Below are positions 9,370-17,809 of a stretch of DNA of 64,000 bases, piece after piece. The translations under genes were made by a program, and so were the position numbers. The stretch's first letter is position 1. Each line of letters opens with the position of its first letter. The notes beneath the pieces are model-generated. The model did no database searches and was not told the origin of the DNA. It saw nothing but the letters and a program-made list of their open reading frames with translations. The stretch is from the NCBI RefSeq assembly GCF_004342605.1, contig NZ_SLZL01000003.1, forward strand, positions 186,001 to 250,000, in the 5' to 3' direction. The stretch is from Caulobacter sp. BK020 (GTDB taxonomy: Bacteria > Pseudomonadota > Alphaproteobacteria > Caulobacterales > Caulobacteraceae).

Positions 9370-9933
9370 ATGAAAACCAAGATTGCCATGTTCGCCGCCG
9401 CCGCCGCGACGCTTTCGCTGGCGGGCGCCGCGTTCGCCCAGTCGGCGGCCTCGAGCCAGACGCCGGCCGCGACCGGCGCGACGCCTTCGGGTCAGACCCT
9501 GCCGTCGGCCCAGACCACGCCTTCGGGGGCCACTTCGGCGACGCCGGCCACGCCCGCCTCGCCGTCGACCGGCACGCAGGCCACCCCGGCTACGCCCGCC
9601 AGCCCGGCCACGGGCGCGGCCGCGTCCACGGGTACGACCGGCACCGCCGGCACGGCGGCCGACGCCGACGCCGCGGGGACCCCGTCCTCGGCCAACGTCG
9701 CCTTGGACTTGAAGGTCGGCTCCGAGGTCAAGGATCCCTCCGGCGCCGTGGTCGGCACCATCGCCGGCACCACCGCCGGCGCCGACGGCTCGACCAACGT
9801 GGTCGTGACCAGCGGCGACAAGAAGTTCGCCCTGCCCAAGGCCAGCTTCAGCGCCGCCGCCACCGGCGGCCTGCAGACCACGGCCACCAAGGCGCAGATC
9901 GACGCCACCCTGGCCGGCGCCAAGCCGCAGTAA
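9370..9933 (+). CDS. Secreted Ala/Thr/Pro-rich protein with PRC-barrel-like end
   Basis: 187 residues, function unknown. A clear Sec signal peptide ends near residue 23 (AGAAFAQ then SAA). Residues 24-110 are low complexity, built from Ala, Thr, Pro, Ser and Gly with loose TPATPASP repeats, probably a flexible periplasmic or surface linker. The last 75 residues resemble a PRC-barrel-type fold (LKVGSEVKDPSGAVVGTIAG), also seen in other secreted alphaproteobacterial proteins. The sigma-T type promoter upstream suggests general-stress induction. A strong hairpin terminator follows, so it is monocistronic. Confidence 0.8.
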   Translation: MKTKIAMFAAAAATLSLAGAAFAQSAASSQTPAATGATPSGQTLPSAQTTPSGATSATPATPASPSTGTQATPATPASPATGAAASTGTTGTAGTAADADAAGTPSSANVALDLKVGSEVKDPSGAVVGTIAGTTAGADGSTNVVVTSGDKKFALPKASFSAAATGGLQTTATKAQIDATLAGAKPQ

Positions 9934-9960
9934 CCGAACGATCGTCGTCCGACGATCCGC

Positions 9961-9989
9961 AAGCCCGCTCGGCATTGCCGAGCGGGCTT
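9961..9989 (+). terminator. Hairpin terminator
   Basis: Thirteen-base perfect arms AAGCCCGCTCGGC and GCCGAGCGGGCTT around a three-base loop, 28 bases after the stop at 9933. No long T run follows, but the arm ends in CTT. Confidence 0.7.
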
Positions 9990-10048
9990 CGCGCTGCTAG
10001 CGATGGGCCAGTACCCGGCGGAGCTCCCGCTGACATGAGGGGTGTCGG

Positions 10049-10453
10049 ATGGCTCCGGCCAGAAATTCCAAGGCGCTTGGTTCGAACGGGCTGTTCTGGG
10101 ACCTGCTGACGTTCGACCGTCTTGTCACGGGGCCGGTGATTCACCTGATCTATTGGGCCGGACTGGGCGTCGTGGCCCTGTTCGCCTTTTCGGTGGTCGG
10201 CGCCGCCGTCGGCCTGGCGCTGAAGGAGCCTGGCCTGCAGTCGCTGCTGCTGGCCTTCCCCGTGCTGATCGCGGGCCTGCTGGTCGCCGCCGCCATGGTG
10301 CTGCTGTGGCGCGCCTTCTGCGAGTTCTACGTCGCCATCTTCCGGATCAGCGAAGACCTGCGCGCCCTGCGCCAGGCCAGCGACGCCGATCACGCCGTGG
10401 CCGCCGCCACGCGTCCTCCCGTCCAGGCGCCGGCCCAGAAGCCGCTCGCCTGA
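10049..10453 (+). CDS. DUF4282-type small membrane protein
   Basis: 134 residues, unknown function. The N-terminal motif FWDLLTFDRLVTGPVIHLIY is the hallmark of DUF4282 proteins. Two membrane helices follow, around residues 32-55 and 68-92, each rich in Leu, Val and Ala. The C-terminal 40 residues are soluble, first charged (RISEDLRALRQASD), then Ala/Pro-rich. It stands alone between a terminator and the XRE regulator. No functional prediction beyond membrane location. Confidence 0.75.
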   Translation: MAPARNSKALGSNGLFWDLLTFDRLVTGPVIHLIYWAGLGVVALFAFSVVGAAVGLALKEPGLQSLLLAFPVLIAGLLVAAAMVLLWRAFCEFYVAIFRISEDLRALRQASDADHAVAAATRPPVQAPAQKPLA

Positions 10454-10577
10454 GGGGGCGGTCCCTGCGACCGAATAACGCGGTTTACGAAAATTCGCCA
10501 CGAAACTTGAGGATGAGGTCGATCCTCGGCGTCTAAGCGGCAGGAGGCCGGTCGCGCCTCCGCCCGGAGACGCAATT

Positions 10578-10973
10578 TTGGCCGCCGATCAAGAACCCCA
10601 CCTCGTCGATGTCCATGTGGGCGCGCGGATCCGCATGCGCCGCAAGTCCATGGGCCTGAGCCAGACGCAGCTCGCCGACAGCGTGGGCATCACCTTCCAG
10701 CAACTGCAGAAGTACGAGCGCGGGACCAACCGTGTCAGCGCGTCCAAGCTCTACGGCATGGCCGTGACGCTGCAGACCTCGGTGGCCTGGTTCTTCGAGG
10801 GCATGCCGCCCGAGGCGGACGGCGTCGGCGACCAGAGAACCCAGGCCGTGCGCCGCTTCCTGGCCACTGAGGAGGGGGTGGAGCTGGCCTCCCTGGTGCC
10901 GCAGCTGCCGATGGCCCAGCGCCGACAGATTCTGGCCCTGGCCAAAACGCTGAGCACCGATATGGAGGACTAG
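10578..10973 (+). CDS. XRE-family helix-turn-helix regulator
   Basis: 131 residues. A Cro/C1-type HTH occupies residues about 13-70 (GARIRMRRKSMGLSQTQLAD, then FQQLQKYERGTNRVSASKLY). The rest is a short helical tail with an acidic end (KTLSTDMED). The start is read as TTG at 10578, keeping the conserved lead-in before the first helix; the nearest in-frame ATG is inside the HTH. Caulobacterales carry several such short XRE proteins and no target is evident here. The stop codon TAG forms the first three bases of a palindromic repeat. Confidence 0.8.
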   Translation: MAADQEPHLVDVHVGARIRMRRKSMGLSQTQLADSVGITFQQLQKYERGTNRVSASKLYGMAVTLQTSVAWFFEGMPPEADGVGDQRTQAVRRFLATEEGVELASLVPQLPMAQRRQILALAKTLSTDMED

Positions 10974-11074
10974 AGCAAATCGCGCGATTCAGGAATCGCA
11001 TGATTTGCTCTAGGTTTTTGTTTTCGCATCGCTTTGGCGGAAAACCGGCATCCACTTTTCCGCGCGATGCTCTA
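10971..11074. repeat. Composite intergenic palindrome (TAGAGCA family)
   Basis: First palindrome 10971-11012 has arms TAGAGCAAATC and GATTTGCTCTA, with an inner CGATTC/GAATCG pairing. The second part, 11026-11074, pairs GCATCGC with GCGATGC around a GGCGGAAAACCGG core and ends in GCTCTA. Motifs of this type recur between genes in many alphaproteobacterial genomes. It sits between convergent genes and may act as a bidirectional terminator. Confidence 0.6.
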
Positions 11075-11087
11075 AGGGCCAGACGCC

Positions 11088-11639
11088 TCAGGACGCGGAC
11101 CGCAGCACGCCCTTGGCCCCCGAATAGGTCGCCGTATAGGCCACGCCGCCGTCGTCCGTGGCGCGAAGCACCTCGCCGGCGCCCGGCTGGCATTGCTTTG
11201 GATCGCTGCCCGCTTCGAAGCCGTCGACCTGGAACTCCAGGCCCTCGACGGTGGGCCCCAACAGCGACAGGCGGCCTCGGCACGGGATGTCCGGAACGGT
11301 GATCCAACCGCAGGCGACGCCGGGGCCGCAGCTGGCGAGGATCTCCACCTCGATCCGCTGAGCCGGCTGGCCCGGTCCTTGGGCCAGGCCCGACCAGCGC
11401 CCGACCAAGCCCTGGACGCCCGACGCCCGCTCCTGCGCGGTCGCCGGCGTCGGGGACGCTTGAGGCGCCGAGCTCGGCGTCGTCGCCGCGGTCGCGCGGT
11501 GCTGCGACCACCAGGTGGTGGTCAGGGTGACGCCCGCGCCGATCAGAGCCACGACGATCGCGCTGACCGCCGCCCACGCTCCGGGCGACAGTCCAGGCCG
11601 CGATGGCCTTGTCGATGAGATGTCCAACGGGTCTGGCAT
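11088..11639 (-). CDS. Hypothetical single-pass membrane protein
   Basis: 183 residues, not recognised. The N terminus is cytoplasmic and Pro/Ser-rich, then one membrane helix spans about residues 24-45 (AWAAVSAIVVALIGAGVTL). A Pro/Thr/Ala-rich linker follows, then a C-terminal domain of about 105 residues starting at VGRWSGLAQG, with three cysteines. The pattern of short beta strands ending in VAYTATYSGAKGVLR resembles small periplasmic lipocalin-like or inhibitor-like domains, but that is only an impression. ATG at 11639. It lies between the repeat after the XRE gene and the xylanase. Confidence 0.65.
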   Translation of the reverse strand: MPDPLDISSTRPSRPGLSPGAWAAVSAIVVALIGAGVTLTTTWWSQHRATAATTPSSAPQASPTPATAQERASGVQGLVGRWSGLAQGPGQPAQRIEVEILASCGPGVACGWITVPDIPCRGRLSLLGPTVEGLEFQVDGFEAGSDPKQCQPGAGEVLRATDDGGVAYTATYSGAKGVLRSAS

Positions 11640-11699
11640 GGCGGAGCCTCCGATCCGCGATCCTGCACCACTTTTCCGCGTATTTGAACGTCTGGTGCG

Positions 11700-12809
11700 T
11701 CAGGCTTGCGGGCGCCGGCCTTGGAAGGCGTCGACCAAGGCCGCCGCGCCGGCCTTCGGGCGGCCGGCGTCGTCGAACACGGCGGGAGCGTCGGCGGCGT
11801 TTTCGGCCCGCAGCCACGAATCCCTGTCGCGCAGGCCCCACAGCGTGAAGGCGAAGCGCTGGCGCTCGGGCAGGGCCATGAAGGCCTCGGCGGCCTCGGC
11901 GTAGACGGCCGTCTGGCGGCGCTGCAGCTCGGCGCGGGACAGGAGCTTGTTCTCGGCGCGGGTCAGGGACACGTCCAGTTCCGACACATGGATCGGCAGG
12001 CCCAGGCTAGCCAGGTCGCGGATCATCCGGGTGATCTCGCCCGGCGGGACGTCGGCCGCCACGTGCATCTGGGCGCCCAGGCCGGTCAGGGGCGCGCCCG
12101 AGGCGAGCAGGCGCTCGGCCAGGTTCAGATAGGTGGCGCGTTTCTTGGGGAAGTATTCGAGATTGTAGTCGTTCAGCAGCAGGACGGCGTCGGGGTCAGC
12201 CTCGTGCGCGGTGCGATAGGCCAGGGCGATGTGCTCGAACGCGCCCAGGCGCTGGGCCCACAGGCTGTCGCGCCAGCCGTTCCCGTCCTCGGCCACCGGC
12301 TCGTTGACCACGTCCCAGCCGACCACCTGGCCGCGATAGCGGCCGGCCACGGCGTGGATGTAGTTGCGATAGGCGTCGGCGAAGCCGATGCGGTTCTCGT
12401 CCAGCCGCTGGAAGGCTTCCGGCGTCTGGGCGTACCAGACCAGGTTATGACCCAGCAGGCCCATGCCGTGGGCCCGGGCGAAGGCGGCGATGCGGTCGGG
12501 GGCCTCGAAGCGGAAGGACCCGTCCGGCTGGACGATGTACTCCATCTTCATCTGCCACTCGGGAGTCAGCTGGCTGACCTCGCGGACCAGCAGGGCGGCC
12601 AGGGCGGGATCGTCCAGGTGCAGGGCCTGGACGCAGGCGCCCACCCGGAACGGGGCGACGCTCCTCAGCGGCGGCAGATCGGCGGGAATGGGCTGGCTTT
12701 GGGCCTTCGGGCCGCAGGCGGACAGGGCCAGGGCGCCGGCCAGGACCGTGCGGCGGCCAAGGCCCCCTCCGGCCCTTCGAGCCACCTCCCCCAAGGGGGG
12801 CGGATCCAT
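11700..12809 (-). CDS. GH10 endo-1,4-beta-xylanase, Tat lipoprotein
   Basis: 369 residues from the ATG at 12809. Glycoside hydrolase family 10 enzymes cut xylan chains with retention. The catalytic acid/base is Glu170 in WDVVNEP and the nucleophile Glu277 in HVSELDV; the conserved HNLVWY and NDYN substrate-binding motifs are present. The N terminus has a twin-arginine sequence (GRRTVLAGALALSACG) with a lipobox Cys at residue 32, so export by Tat and lipid anchoring are likely. A longer in-frame start at 12890 would run back to the fliJ end and is less likely. Residues 3-16 are the translation of a dispersed intergenic repeat. Xylan use is a known Caulobacter trait. Confidence 0.88.
   Translation of the reverse strand: MDPPPLGEVARRAGGGLGRRTVLAGALALSACGPKAQSQPIPADLPPLRSVAPFRVGACVQALHLDDPALAALLVREVSQLTPEWQMKMEYIVQPDGSFRFEAPDRIAAFARAHGMGLLGHNLVWYAQTPEAFQRLDENRIGFADAYRNYIHAVAGRYRGQVVGWDVVNEPVAEDGNGWRDSLWAQRLGAFEHIALAYRTAHEADPDAVLLLNDYNLEYFPKKRATYLNLAERLLASGAPLTGLGAQMHVAADVPPGEITRMIRDLASLGLPIHVSELDVSLTRAENKLLSRAELQRRQTAVYAEAAEAFMALPERQRFAFTLWGLRDRDSWLRAENAADAPAVFDDAGRPKAGAAALVDAFQGRRPQA
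12762..12800. repeat. CCTCCCCC/GGGGGAGGTGGC repeat inside the xylanase signal peptide
   Basis: On the minus strand the sequence reads GGGGGAGGTGGC, three bases, then AAGGGCCGGAGGGGGC. The same blocks occur between genes at 25142-25184. Here they encode PPPLGEVARRAGGG just before the twin arginines of the xylanase. Confidence 0.65.
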
Positions 12810-12873
12810 CGGGGCGTAGATGCTCCCTCCCTGGGGGGGCTGTCGCGTGGCGACGGAGGGGGGCTCGCCGCGC

Positions 12874-13293
12874 TTAACGGGCACCGACAACCGCCCGGCG
12901 CAGGCCCAGCTCGTCCAGGGCGGCGATCTCCAGCTTACCCGCCAGCTTGGCCTTGGCCACCTTGGCGGCCTCGGCGACGTGCTCGTATTTCTTGAGGTTC
13001 TCGAAGGCCAGGGACAGGGCGTCGCGGGCGCCGGCCTCCTCGATCAGGATCTGGTCGATCTCCAGCAGGGCCTGGTCGCGCCGGATCCTGTTGCCCTGGC
13101 GAAAGCCGATCATGTACCAGCCGGCCTCGACATCGCCCTGGGCCCGCATGGCCTCGGCCTCGGCCTCGGCGTCCAGCATGGCGACCTTCATCTCGGCCGT
13201 CTGGCGACGCTCGACGATGTCGGCCAGGCGCTTCTGCAGGGTCTCGACCTCGTGGTTCGAGATGCGGATCAGGGAATCGGCCCATTTGGTCAT
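12874..13293 (-). CDS. fliJ: Flagellar export chaperone FliJ
   Basis: 139 residues, almost entirely helical and charged, as expected for the FliJ coiled coil that sits in the FliI ATPase ring. The heptad-like stretch runs from about residue 12 (NHEVETLQKRLADIVERR) to 120. It starts 14 bases after the fliI stop, the usual fliI-fliJ pairing, and both are needed for flagellar protein export. FliJ is poorly conserved, so the call relies on length, composition and position. The xylanase lies downstream on the same strand but is functionally unrelated. Confidence 0.85.
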   Translation of the reverse strand: MTKWADSLIRISNHEVETLQKRLADIVERRQTAEMKVAMLDAEAEAEAMRAQGDVEAGWYMIGFRQGNRIRRDQALLEIDQILIEEAGARDALSLAFENLKKYEHVAEAAKVAKAKLAGKLEIAALDELGLRRAVVGAR

Positions 13294-13307
13294 GCCCGGT
13301 GTCCCAT

Positions 13308-14645
13308 CTAGGCGGCTTCACTCTGCAGGATGTGGGCGAGGTAGCCGAAGCTGTCGTCGAGGCTGGTGGCCTCGTCGGGGCTCTGGCTGAGAAAGGCCTC
13401 GACGGCGGGGTTGAGGCGGATGGCCCGATCGATCACCGGATCGGCGCCGGCCCGATAGGCGCCGATGCGGATCAGCTCTTCCATGTTCGAATAGGCGGCC
13501 AGGCTCTGGCGGGCGGCCTTGACCACCTCGCGCTCCTCCAGCGTCTGGCAGCCGGGCATGGTCCGGCTGATCGACTTGAGGACGTTGATCGCGGGAAAGC
13601 GGCCGCGCTCGGCGATGGCCCGTTCCATGACGATGTGACCGTCCAGGATGCCGCGGGCGGCGTCGGCGATCGGCTCGTTGTGGTCGTCTCCGTCGACCAG
13701 CACCGTGAACAGAGCGGTGATCGGGGCGGCCGTCGTGCCGTCGGGCCGGATCGGGCCGGGACCGGCGCGCTCCAGCAGCTTGGGCAGCTCGGTGAAGACG
13801 GTGGGGGTGTAGCCCTTGGTCGTCGGCGGCTCGCCGGCGGCCAGGCCGATCTCGCGCTGGGCCATGGCGAAGCGGGTCACCGAGTCCATCAGGCAGAGAA
13901 CTTCCTGGTCCTGGTCGCGCAGGAACTCGGCGACGGCCAGGGTCATGTAGGCGGCCTGACGGCGGGTCAGGGCCGGCTCGTCCGAGGTGGCGACCACGAC
14001 GATGGCGCGCTTGAGGCCTTCCTCGCCCAGGGTCTCCTCGATGAACTCGCGGACCTCGCGGCCCCGCTCGCCGATCAGCCCGACCACGACGGCGTCGCAG
14101 GTCGCTTCCTTGGCCAGCATCGACAGCAGCACCGACTTGCCCACGCCCGAACCGGCGAAGATGCCCAGGCGCTGGCCGCGGCAGGTGGTGGTGAAGACGT
14201 TCATCGATCGCACGCCCAGATCCAGGCGCTCGCCCACCCGGCCGCGGGCGTGGGCCGGCGGGGGCGGGGTCTTCAGGGGGTAGGGGACGTCGCCCTGCGG
14301 CAGCGGGCCCAGGCCGTCGATCGGCTCGCCAAAGGCGTTGATGATGCGGCCCAGCCAGGCCTTGGTAGGCCGGACCACGGCGCCTTCGGGCATGATCTTG
14401 ATCACCGCGCCGGGGGCCACGCCCTCGACGGGGCCAAACGGCATCAGCAGGGCGCGGGTCTCGCGGAAGCCGACCACCTCGGCCGGCAGGGTTGGGGCGC
14501 CCAGGCGCTCGATCTCGACCCGCGCGCCGACGGCCAGCCGGGTCAGCCCGCCCCGCGCCTCGATCAGGAGGCCGTTCACAGCGGCGACGCGACCGAAGAT
14601 GGTCAGCGGATCGATGCGTTCGACGGCGGCGATCAGGCTACGCAA
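13308..14645 (-). CDS. fliI: Flagellum-specific ATPase FliI
   Basis: 445-residue F1-like ATPase that powers or unlocks flagellar type III export. Walker [12 protein letters not shown] is near residue 163, preceded by the family signature RGQRLG. Walker [20 protein letters not shown] lies near residue 245, and the export-ATPase stretch [20 protein letters not shown] follows. The start is TTG at 14645 ([13 protein letters not shown]). A GACTC (CcrM GANTC site) lies at 14650-14654, immediately upstream of the start. Divergent from ctrA across about 730 bases. Confidence 0.95.
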   Translation of the reverse strand: MRSLIAAVERIDPLTIFGRVAAVNGLLIEARGGLTRLAVGARVEIERLGAPTLPAEVVGFRETRALLMPFGPVEGVAPGAVIKIMPEGAVVRPTKAWLGRIINAFGEPIDGLGPLPQGDVPYPLKTPPPPAHARGRVGERLDLGVRSMNVFTTTCRGQRLGIFAGSGVGKSVLLSMLAKEATCDAVVVGLIGERGREVREFIEETLGEEGLKRAIVVVATSDEPALTRRQAAYMTLAVAEFLRDQDQEVLCLMDSVTRFAMAQREIGLAAGEPPTTKGYTPTVFTELPKLLERAGPGPIRPDGTTAAPITALFTVLVDGDDHNEPIADAARGILDGHIVMERAIAERGRFPAINVLKSISRTMPGCQTLEEREVVKAARQSLAAYSNMEELIRIGAYRAGADPVIDRAIRLNPAVEAFLSQSPDEATSLDDSFGYLAHILQSEAA

Positions 14646-15376
14646 GCACGACTCCCGAGGCTGCGAAACCCAGCTTTGGGCCTCGCGCGTTAATGGGGAG
14701 TGAAGTAGACCGACATGGTTAATCGGCCCTTGAGGATTGTGGTTAGGATGCGGCCTGCGTCCTTATGACCATGCGCCAGGGATGCTCATGCGGCGGCCCC
14801 GCGGGCGGGTCTGGGAACGACTTGATAGGCCTTATAATACGTTCCGCGCGCGACCCGCGCGACGCCCTCGCCCCCGAGGCCGCATGCTGGCGGTCAAGCT
14901 TTGGACGGCCACCTCGGCGAGGCCGGCAAGCTCCAGCGAAAAAGCGCCTGAAACCCGCCGCGACCGGACGTCGCGGACGCGGCTAAGGCGAAGCTCATGG
15001 CGACGCTTTGACCCTGCGGCCAAGCCTGTAAATTTCTCGCGACAGAACGCCGCAATCTCGCCTTACAGGTGAACGGCGGACGGCGGAGCGCGAACGAGAC
15101 GGGCGTTAACCAACCCCTTTACAGGGCGGGATTTTCGCGTTTCTGGCTGAAAAGGAATCGTCTTGACGGCCCGTCCACAGGCCCCTGCGACCTTTGCGCC
15201 AAACGAGTCGCTGACCGCTTGCACCCGATTCGCAAATCAGATTAACCATTTCTCCAACGGGAACATTCACCATTAACCTGTCTTAAATTAACTGTCCGGC
15301 AGAGTGCAGGACGGGTTTCACCGGCGGTATTCCGCCTAGCTGTCGAATAATGCCGCCCGAGGGCGGGGAGGGCTGC
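14646..15376. promoter_or_regulatory. Long shared regulatory region of fliI and ctrA
   Basis: 731 bases without a convincing gene; short ORFs here lack family features and ribosome sites. On the fliI side are TTAACCAT and ATTAACG half-sites, read on the minus strand around 14690-14740, suiting a CtrA-dependent class II promoter. On the ctrA side are GTTAACC (15107-15113), GAGTC (15205-15209) and GATTC (15227-15231), both GANTC methylation sites, and TTAACCAT (15242-15249). TTAA at 15273-15276, 15283-15286 and 15288-15291 form a cluster. ctrA of C. crescentus has two promoters, P1 regulated by CcrM methylation and P2 by CtrA itself; this layout fits. Confidence 0.6.
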
Positions 15377-16072
15377 ATGCGCGTACTGTTGATCGAGGAT
15401 GACAGCGCCACCGCGCAGACCATCGAGCTGATGCTGAAGTCTGAAGGCTTCAACGTCTACACGACGGATCTTGGCGAAGAAGGCGTGGATCTGGGCAAGA
15501 TCTATGACTACGACCTCATCCTGCTAGACCTGAACCTGCCCGACATGAGCGGCCTGGATGTTCTGCGCACCCTGCGGGTGGCGAAGGTGAACACCCCGAT
15601 CATGATCCTGTCGGGCAGCGCCGAAATCGATACGAAGGTGAAGACCTTCTCGGGCGGCGCCGACGACTACATGACCAAGCCGTTCCACAAGGACGAGATG
15701 ATCGCCCGCATCCACGCGGTGGTCCGTCGTTCGAAGGGGCACGCCCAGTCGGTGATCAAGACCGGCGACATCATCGTCAACCTCGACGCCAAGACCGTCG
15801 AAGTGAACGGCAACCGCGTGCATCTGACCGGCAAGGAATACCAGATGCTGGAGCTGCTCTCCCTGCGCAAGGGCACGACCCTGACCAAGGAGATGTTCCT
15901 CAACCACCTGTACGGCGGCATGGACGAGCCCGAGCTGAAGATCATCGACGTCTTCATCTGCAAGCTGCGCAAGAAGCTGGCGGCCTCGGCCCAGGGCAAG
16001 CACCATATCGAGACCGTCTGGGGCCGCGGCTATGTGCTGCGCGACCCGAACGAACAGGTCAACGCCGCGTAA
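15377..16072 (+). CDS. ctrA: Cell-cycle master regulator CtrA
   Basis: 231-residue OmpR-type response regulator that blocks replication initiation and drives cell-cycle, flagellar and division genes. The receiver has the acidic pair at Glu7-Asp8-Asp9 and the phospho-acceptor Asp51 in [11 protein letters not shown]. The C-terminal winged helix (about 125-225) contains [17 protein letters not shown] and the end motif [14 protein letters not shown]. The protein ends in Asn-Ala-Ala, the exposed Ala-Ala being the known ClpXP degron. An upstream ATG at 15350 would add nine residues; the ATG at 15377 gives the conserved start [10 protein letters not shown] strong terminator follows. Confidence 0.98.
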   Translation: MRVLLIEDDSATAQTIELMLKSEGFNVYTTDLGEEGVDLGKIYDYDLILLDLNLPDMSGLDVLRTLRVAKVNTPIMILSGSAEIDTKVKTFSGGADDYMTKPFHKDEMIARIHAVVRRSKGHAQSVIKTGDIIVNLDAKTVEVNGNRVHLTGKEYQMLELLSLRKGTTLTKEMFLNHLYGGMDEPELKIIDVFICKLRKKLAASAQGKHHIETVWGRGYVLRDPNEQVNAA

Positions 16073-16101
16073 TCACGCCAGGCCGGTGACCCGAAAAGTA
16101 G

Positions 16102-16136
16102 AACGCCCGCCTCTCCGGAGGCGGGCGTTTTCTTTT
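16102..16136 (+). terminator. Rho-independent terminator of ctrA
   Basis: Twelve-base arms AACGCCCGCCTC and GAGGCGGGCGTT around TCCG, followed by TTTCTTTT. Starts 30 bases after the ctrA stop. Confidence 0.9.
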
Positions 16137-16297
16137 GTAGGAACAGGGCGTTAACCCTGTCCGTGACAAATCGCCCGAAGCACCGAATAGTCCTTGCCCG
16201 AACATGGCCTCATCCGCCATTTTCCGGCGCGACGTTTGCTGGGGGGCTTCCCAGCCGTGTCACCCAATGCGCGGCATCGCTACCAGTCGGGGGCTTG

Positions 16298-17674
16298 ATG
16301 CAGGAATTCGATCCGAGACGGCCGACGCTGCGTCTGGCCCCCAAGGTCTTCACCGCGATCGCCGGCGTGGCCGCCCTGGGCCTGGCCTGGAAGCTGACCG
16401 CCCCGGACGCGCCGGTGCAGGTGGTCAAGGCGCCGCTCGACGCCAACGCCTTGGCCGCCTTGCAGCACGCCGCCTTCGCCAGCGCCGAGGCCCAGCCGGG
16501 CTTCGAGCGTCCGGAATCGATCCCCGTCCAGGTGCGTCCCGGCGAGACCCTGGAAAACGCCGTGCTGCGCGCCGGCGTCGCCCCCAACGACGCCCGCCAG
16601 GTGGTGGCCGCCCTGCAGGGCGCGATCGACACCGTCAACATCAAGGCCGGCATGGCCTTCGAGGCCGCGATCGCAGAGCGGCGCAACGGGCGCGCTGGTT
16701 CGGCCCGCCTGATCGGCCTGTCGATGCGCACCGGCCCGTCCTCGACCCTGACCGTCTCGCGCACCTTCGACGGCGCGATGAAGCTGCGCGAGCTGGAGGA
16801 AAAGGTCACCGACGAGACCAAGGTGGCCTGCGGCGAGATGAAGGGGTCGTTCTACGAGAGCGTCGCCGACGTCGGCGGCACCCCGGCGGTGATCAGCGAG
16901 GCGGCCAAGCTGTTCTCGCACAAGATCGACTTCTCGCGCGACATCAAGGAAGGCGACAGGTTCTGCCTGGTGTTCGACCGCAAGGTCACCGAGAGCGGCC
17001 GCACGGTCGAGGCCGGCGACCTGGAATACGCCGAGGTCAAGGGCCAGAAGTTCTACGCCTTCGAGCGCAACGGCGAGGACGGCAAGCCGCAGTTCTTCGA
17101 CGAGCTGGGCAAGAACATCAAGGGCTTCCTGCTGCGCACCCCGGTCGACGGGGCCCGCATCACCTCCACCTTCGGCCAGCGCAAGCACCCGGTGCTGGGC
17201 TACACCCGCGCCCACAAGGGCGTCGACTTCGGAGCCGGCACGGGCACCCCGATCCTGGCGGCCGGCGACGGCGTGGTGCTGGAGGCCCGCCGCTGGAGCG
17301 GCTACGGCAACTGGCTGCGCATCCGCCATTCGGGCCAGTGGGACACCGGCTACGGCCACATCTCGCGCTACGCCCCCGGCATCCGCCCCGGGGTTCACGT
17401 GCGCCAGGGCCAGGTGGTGGCCTATGTCGGTTCCACCGGCCTGGCGACCGGCCCGCACCTGCACTACGAGGTTTGGCTGAACGGCCAGCGGGTCAACCCG
17501 ATCGGCGCCAAGGTGCCCCAGGGCACGATCCTGGCCGGCGCCGAACTGTCGCGCTTCAAGGCCCAGCGCGCCCACATCGACCAGCTGCTGGCCCAGGGCG
17601 GCGACACGGTCGAAGACAAGGCCGCGCCAAAGCTGGCCAGCCTGGATACGGGCAAGGGGCCGACGCTGCGCTGA
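16298..17674 (+). CDS. M23 family peptidoglycan endopeptidase, membrane-anchored
   Basis: 458 residues from the ATG at 16298, which follows a GGGGG stretch; a longer frame to 16163 has no support. One N-terminal signal anchor lies near residues 17-36 (VFTAIAGVAALGLAWKL). The middle resembles the OapA/LysM-like domain of MepM-type proteins (VRPGETLENAVLRAGV). The C-terminal M23 (LytM) domain has both zinc motifs: HKGVDFGAGTGTPI with His-x3-Asp, and HLHYEVW with His-x-His, so it should be catalytically active. Predicted to cut peptide cross-links in the periplasm during growth or division. Terminators or repeats on both sides suggest its own transcript. Confidence 0.88.
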   Translation: MQEFDPRRPTLRLAPKVFTAIAGVAALGLAWKLTAPDAPVQVVKAPLDANALAALQHAAFASAEAQPGFERPESIPVQVRPGETLENAVLRAGVAPNDARQVVAALQGAIDTVNIKAGMAFEAAIAERRNGRAGSARLIGLSMRTGPSSTLTVSRTFDGAMKLRELEEKVTDETKVACGEMKGSFYESVADVGGTPAVISEAAKLFSHKIDFSRDIKEGDRFCLVFDRKVTESGRTVEAGDLEYAEVKGQKFYAFERNGEDGKPQFFDELGKNIKGFLLRTPVDGARITSTFGQRKHPVLGYTRAHKGVDFGAGTGTPILAAGDGVVLEARRWSGYGNWLRIRHSGQWDTGYGHISRYAPGIRPGVHVRQGQVVAYVGSTGLATGPHLHYEVWLNGQRVNPIGAKVPQGTILAGAELSRFKAQRAHIDQLLAQGGDTVEDKAAPKLASLDTGKGPTLR

Positions 17675-17683
17675 TCCGCGATC

Positions 17684-17762
17684 GGGGACATGCCCTCGCG
17701 GCGTGTCCCCATCAGCAAACGCCGCGCCTGGACGTGGGGACACGCCGCAAGGGCATGTCCCC
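17684..17762. repeat. Paired 27-bp palindromic units (GGGGACA-TGTCCCC family), copy 1
   Basis: Two 27-base units, 17684-17710 and 17736-17762, are inverted copies of each other with one difference, separated by 25 bases. Each is itself palindromic, starting GGGGACATGCC or GGGGACACGCC and ending TGTCCCC. The same paired arrangement recurs at 45292-45369, and single arms at 35971-36030. Probably a BIME-like dispersed element that also terminates transcription. Confidence 0.75.
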
Positions 17763-17809
17763 CGGCTGAAAACTTGACCATCGCGCCGCCGCGTCCCATC
17801 CCCAGGACG

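Noticed and set aside
14737..15072. Short frames upstream of ctrA
   Set aside because: Arg/Pro-rich, no start context, and inside the known kind of ctrA control region.
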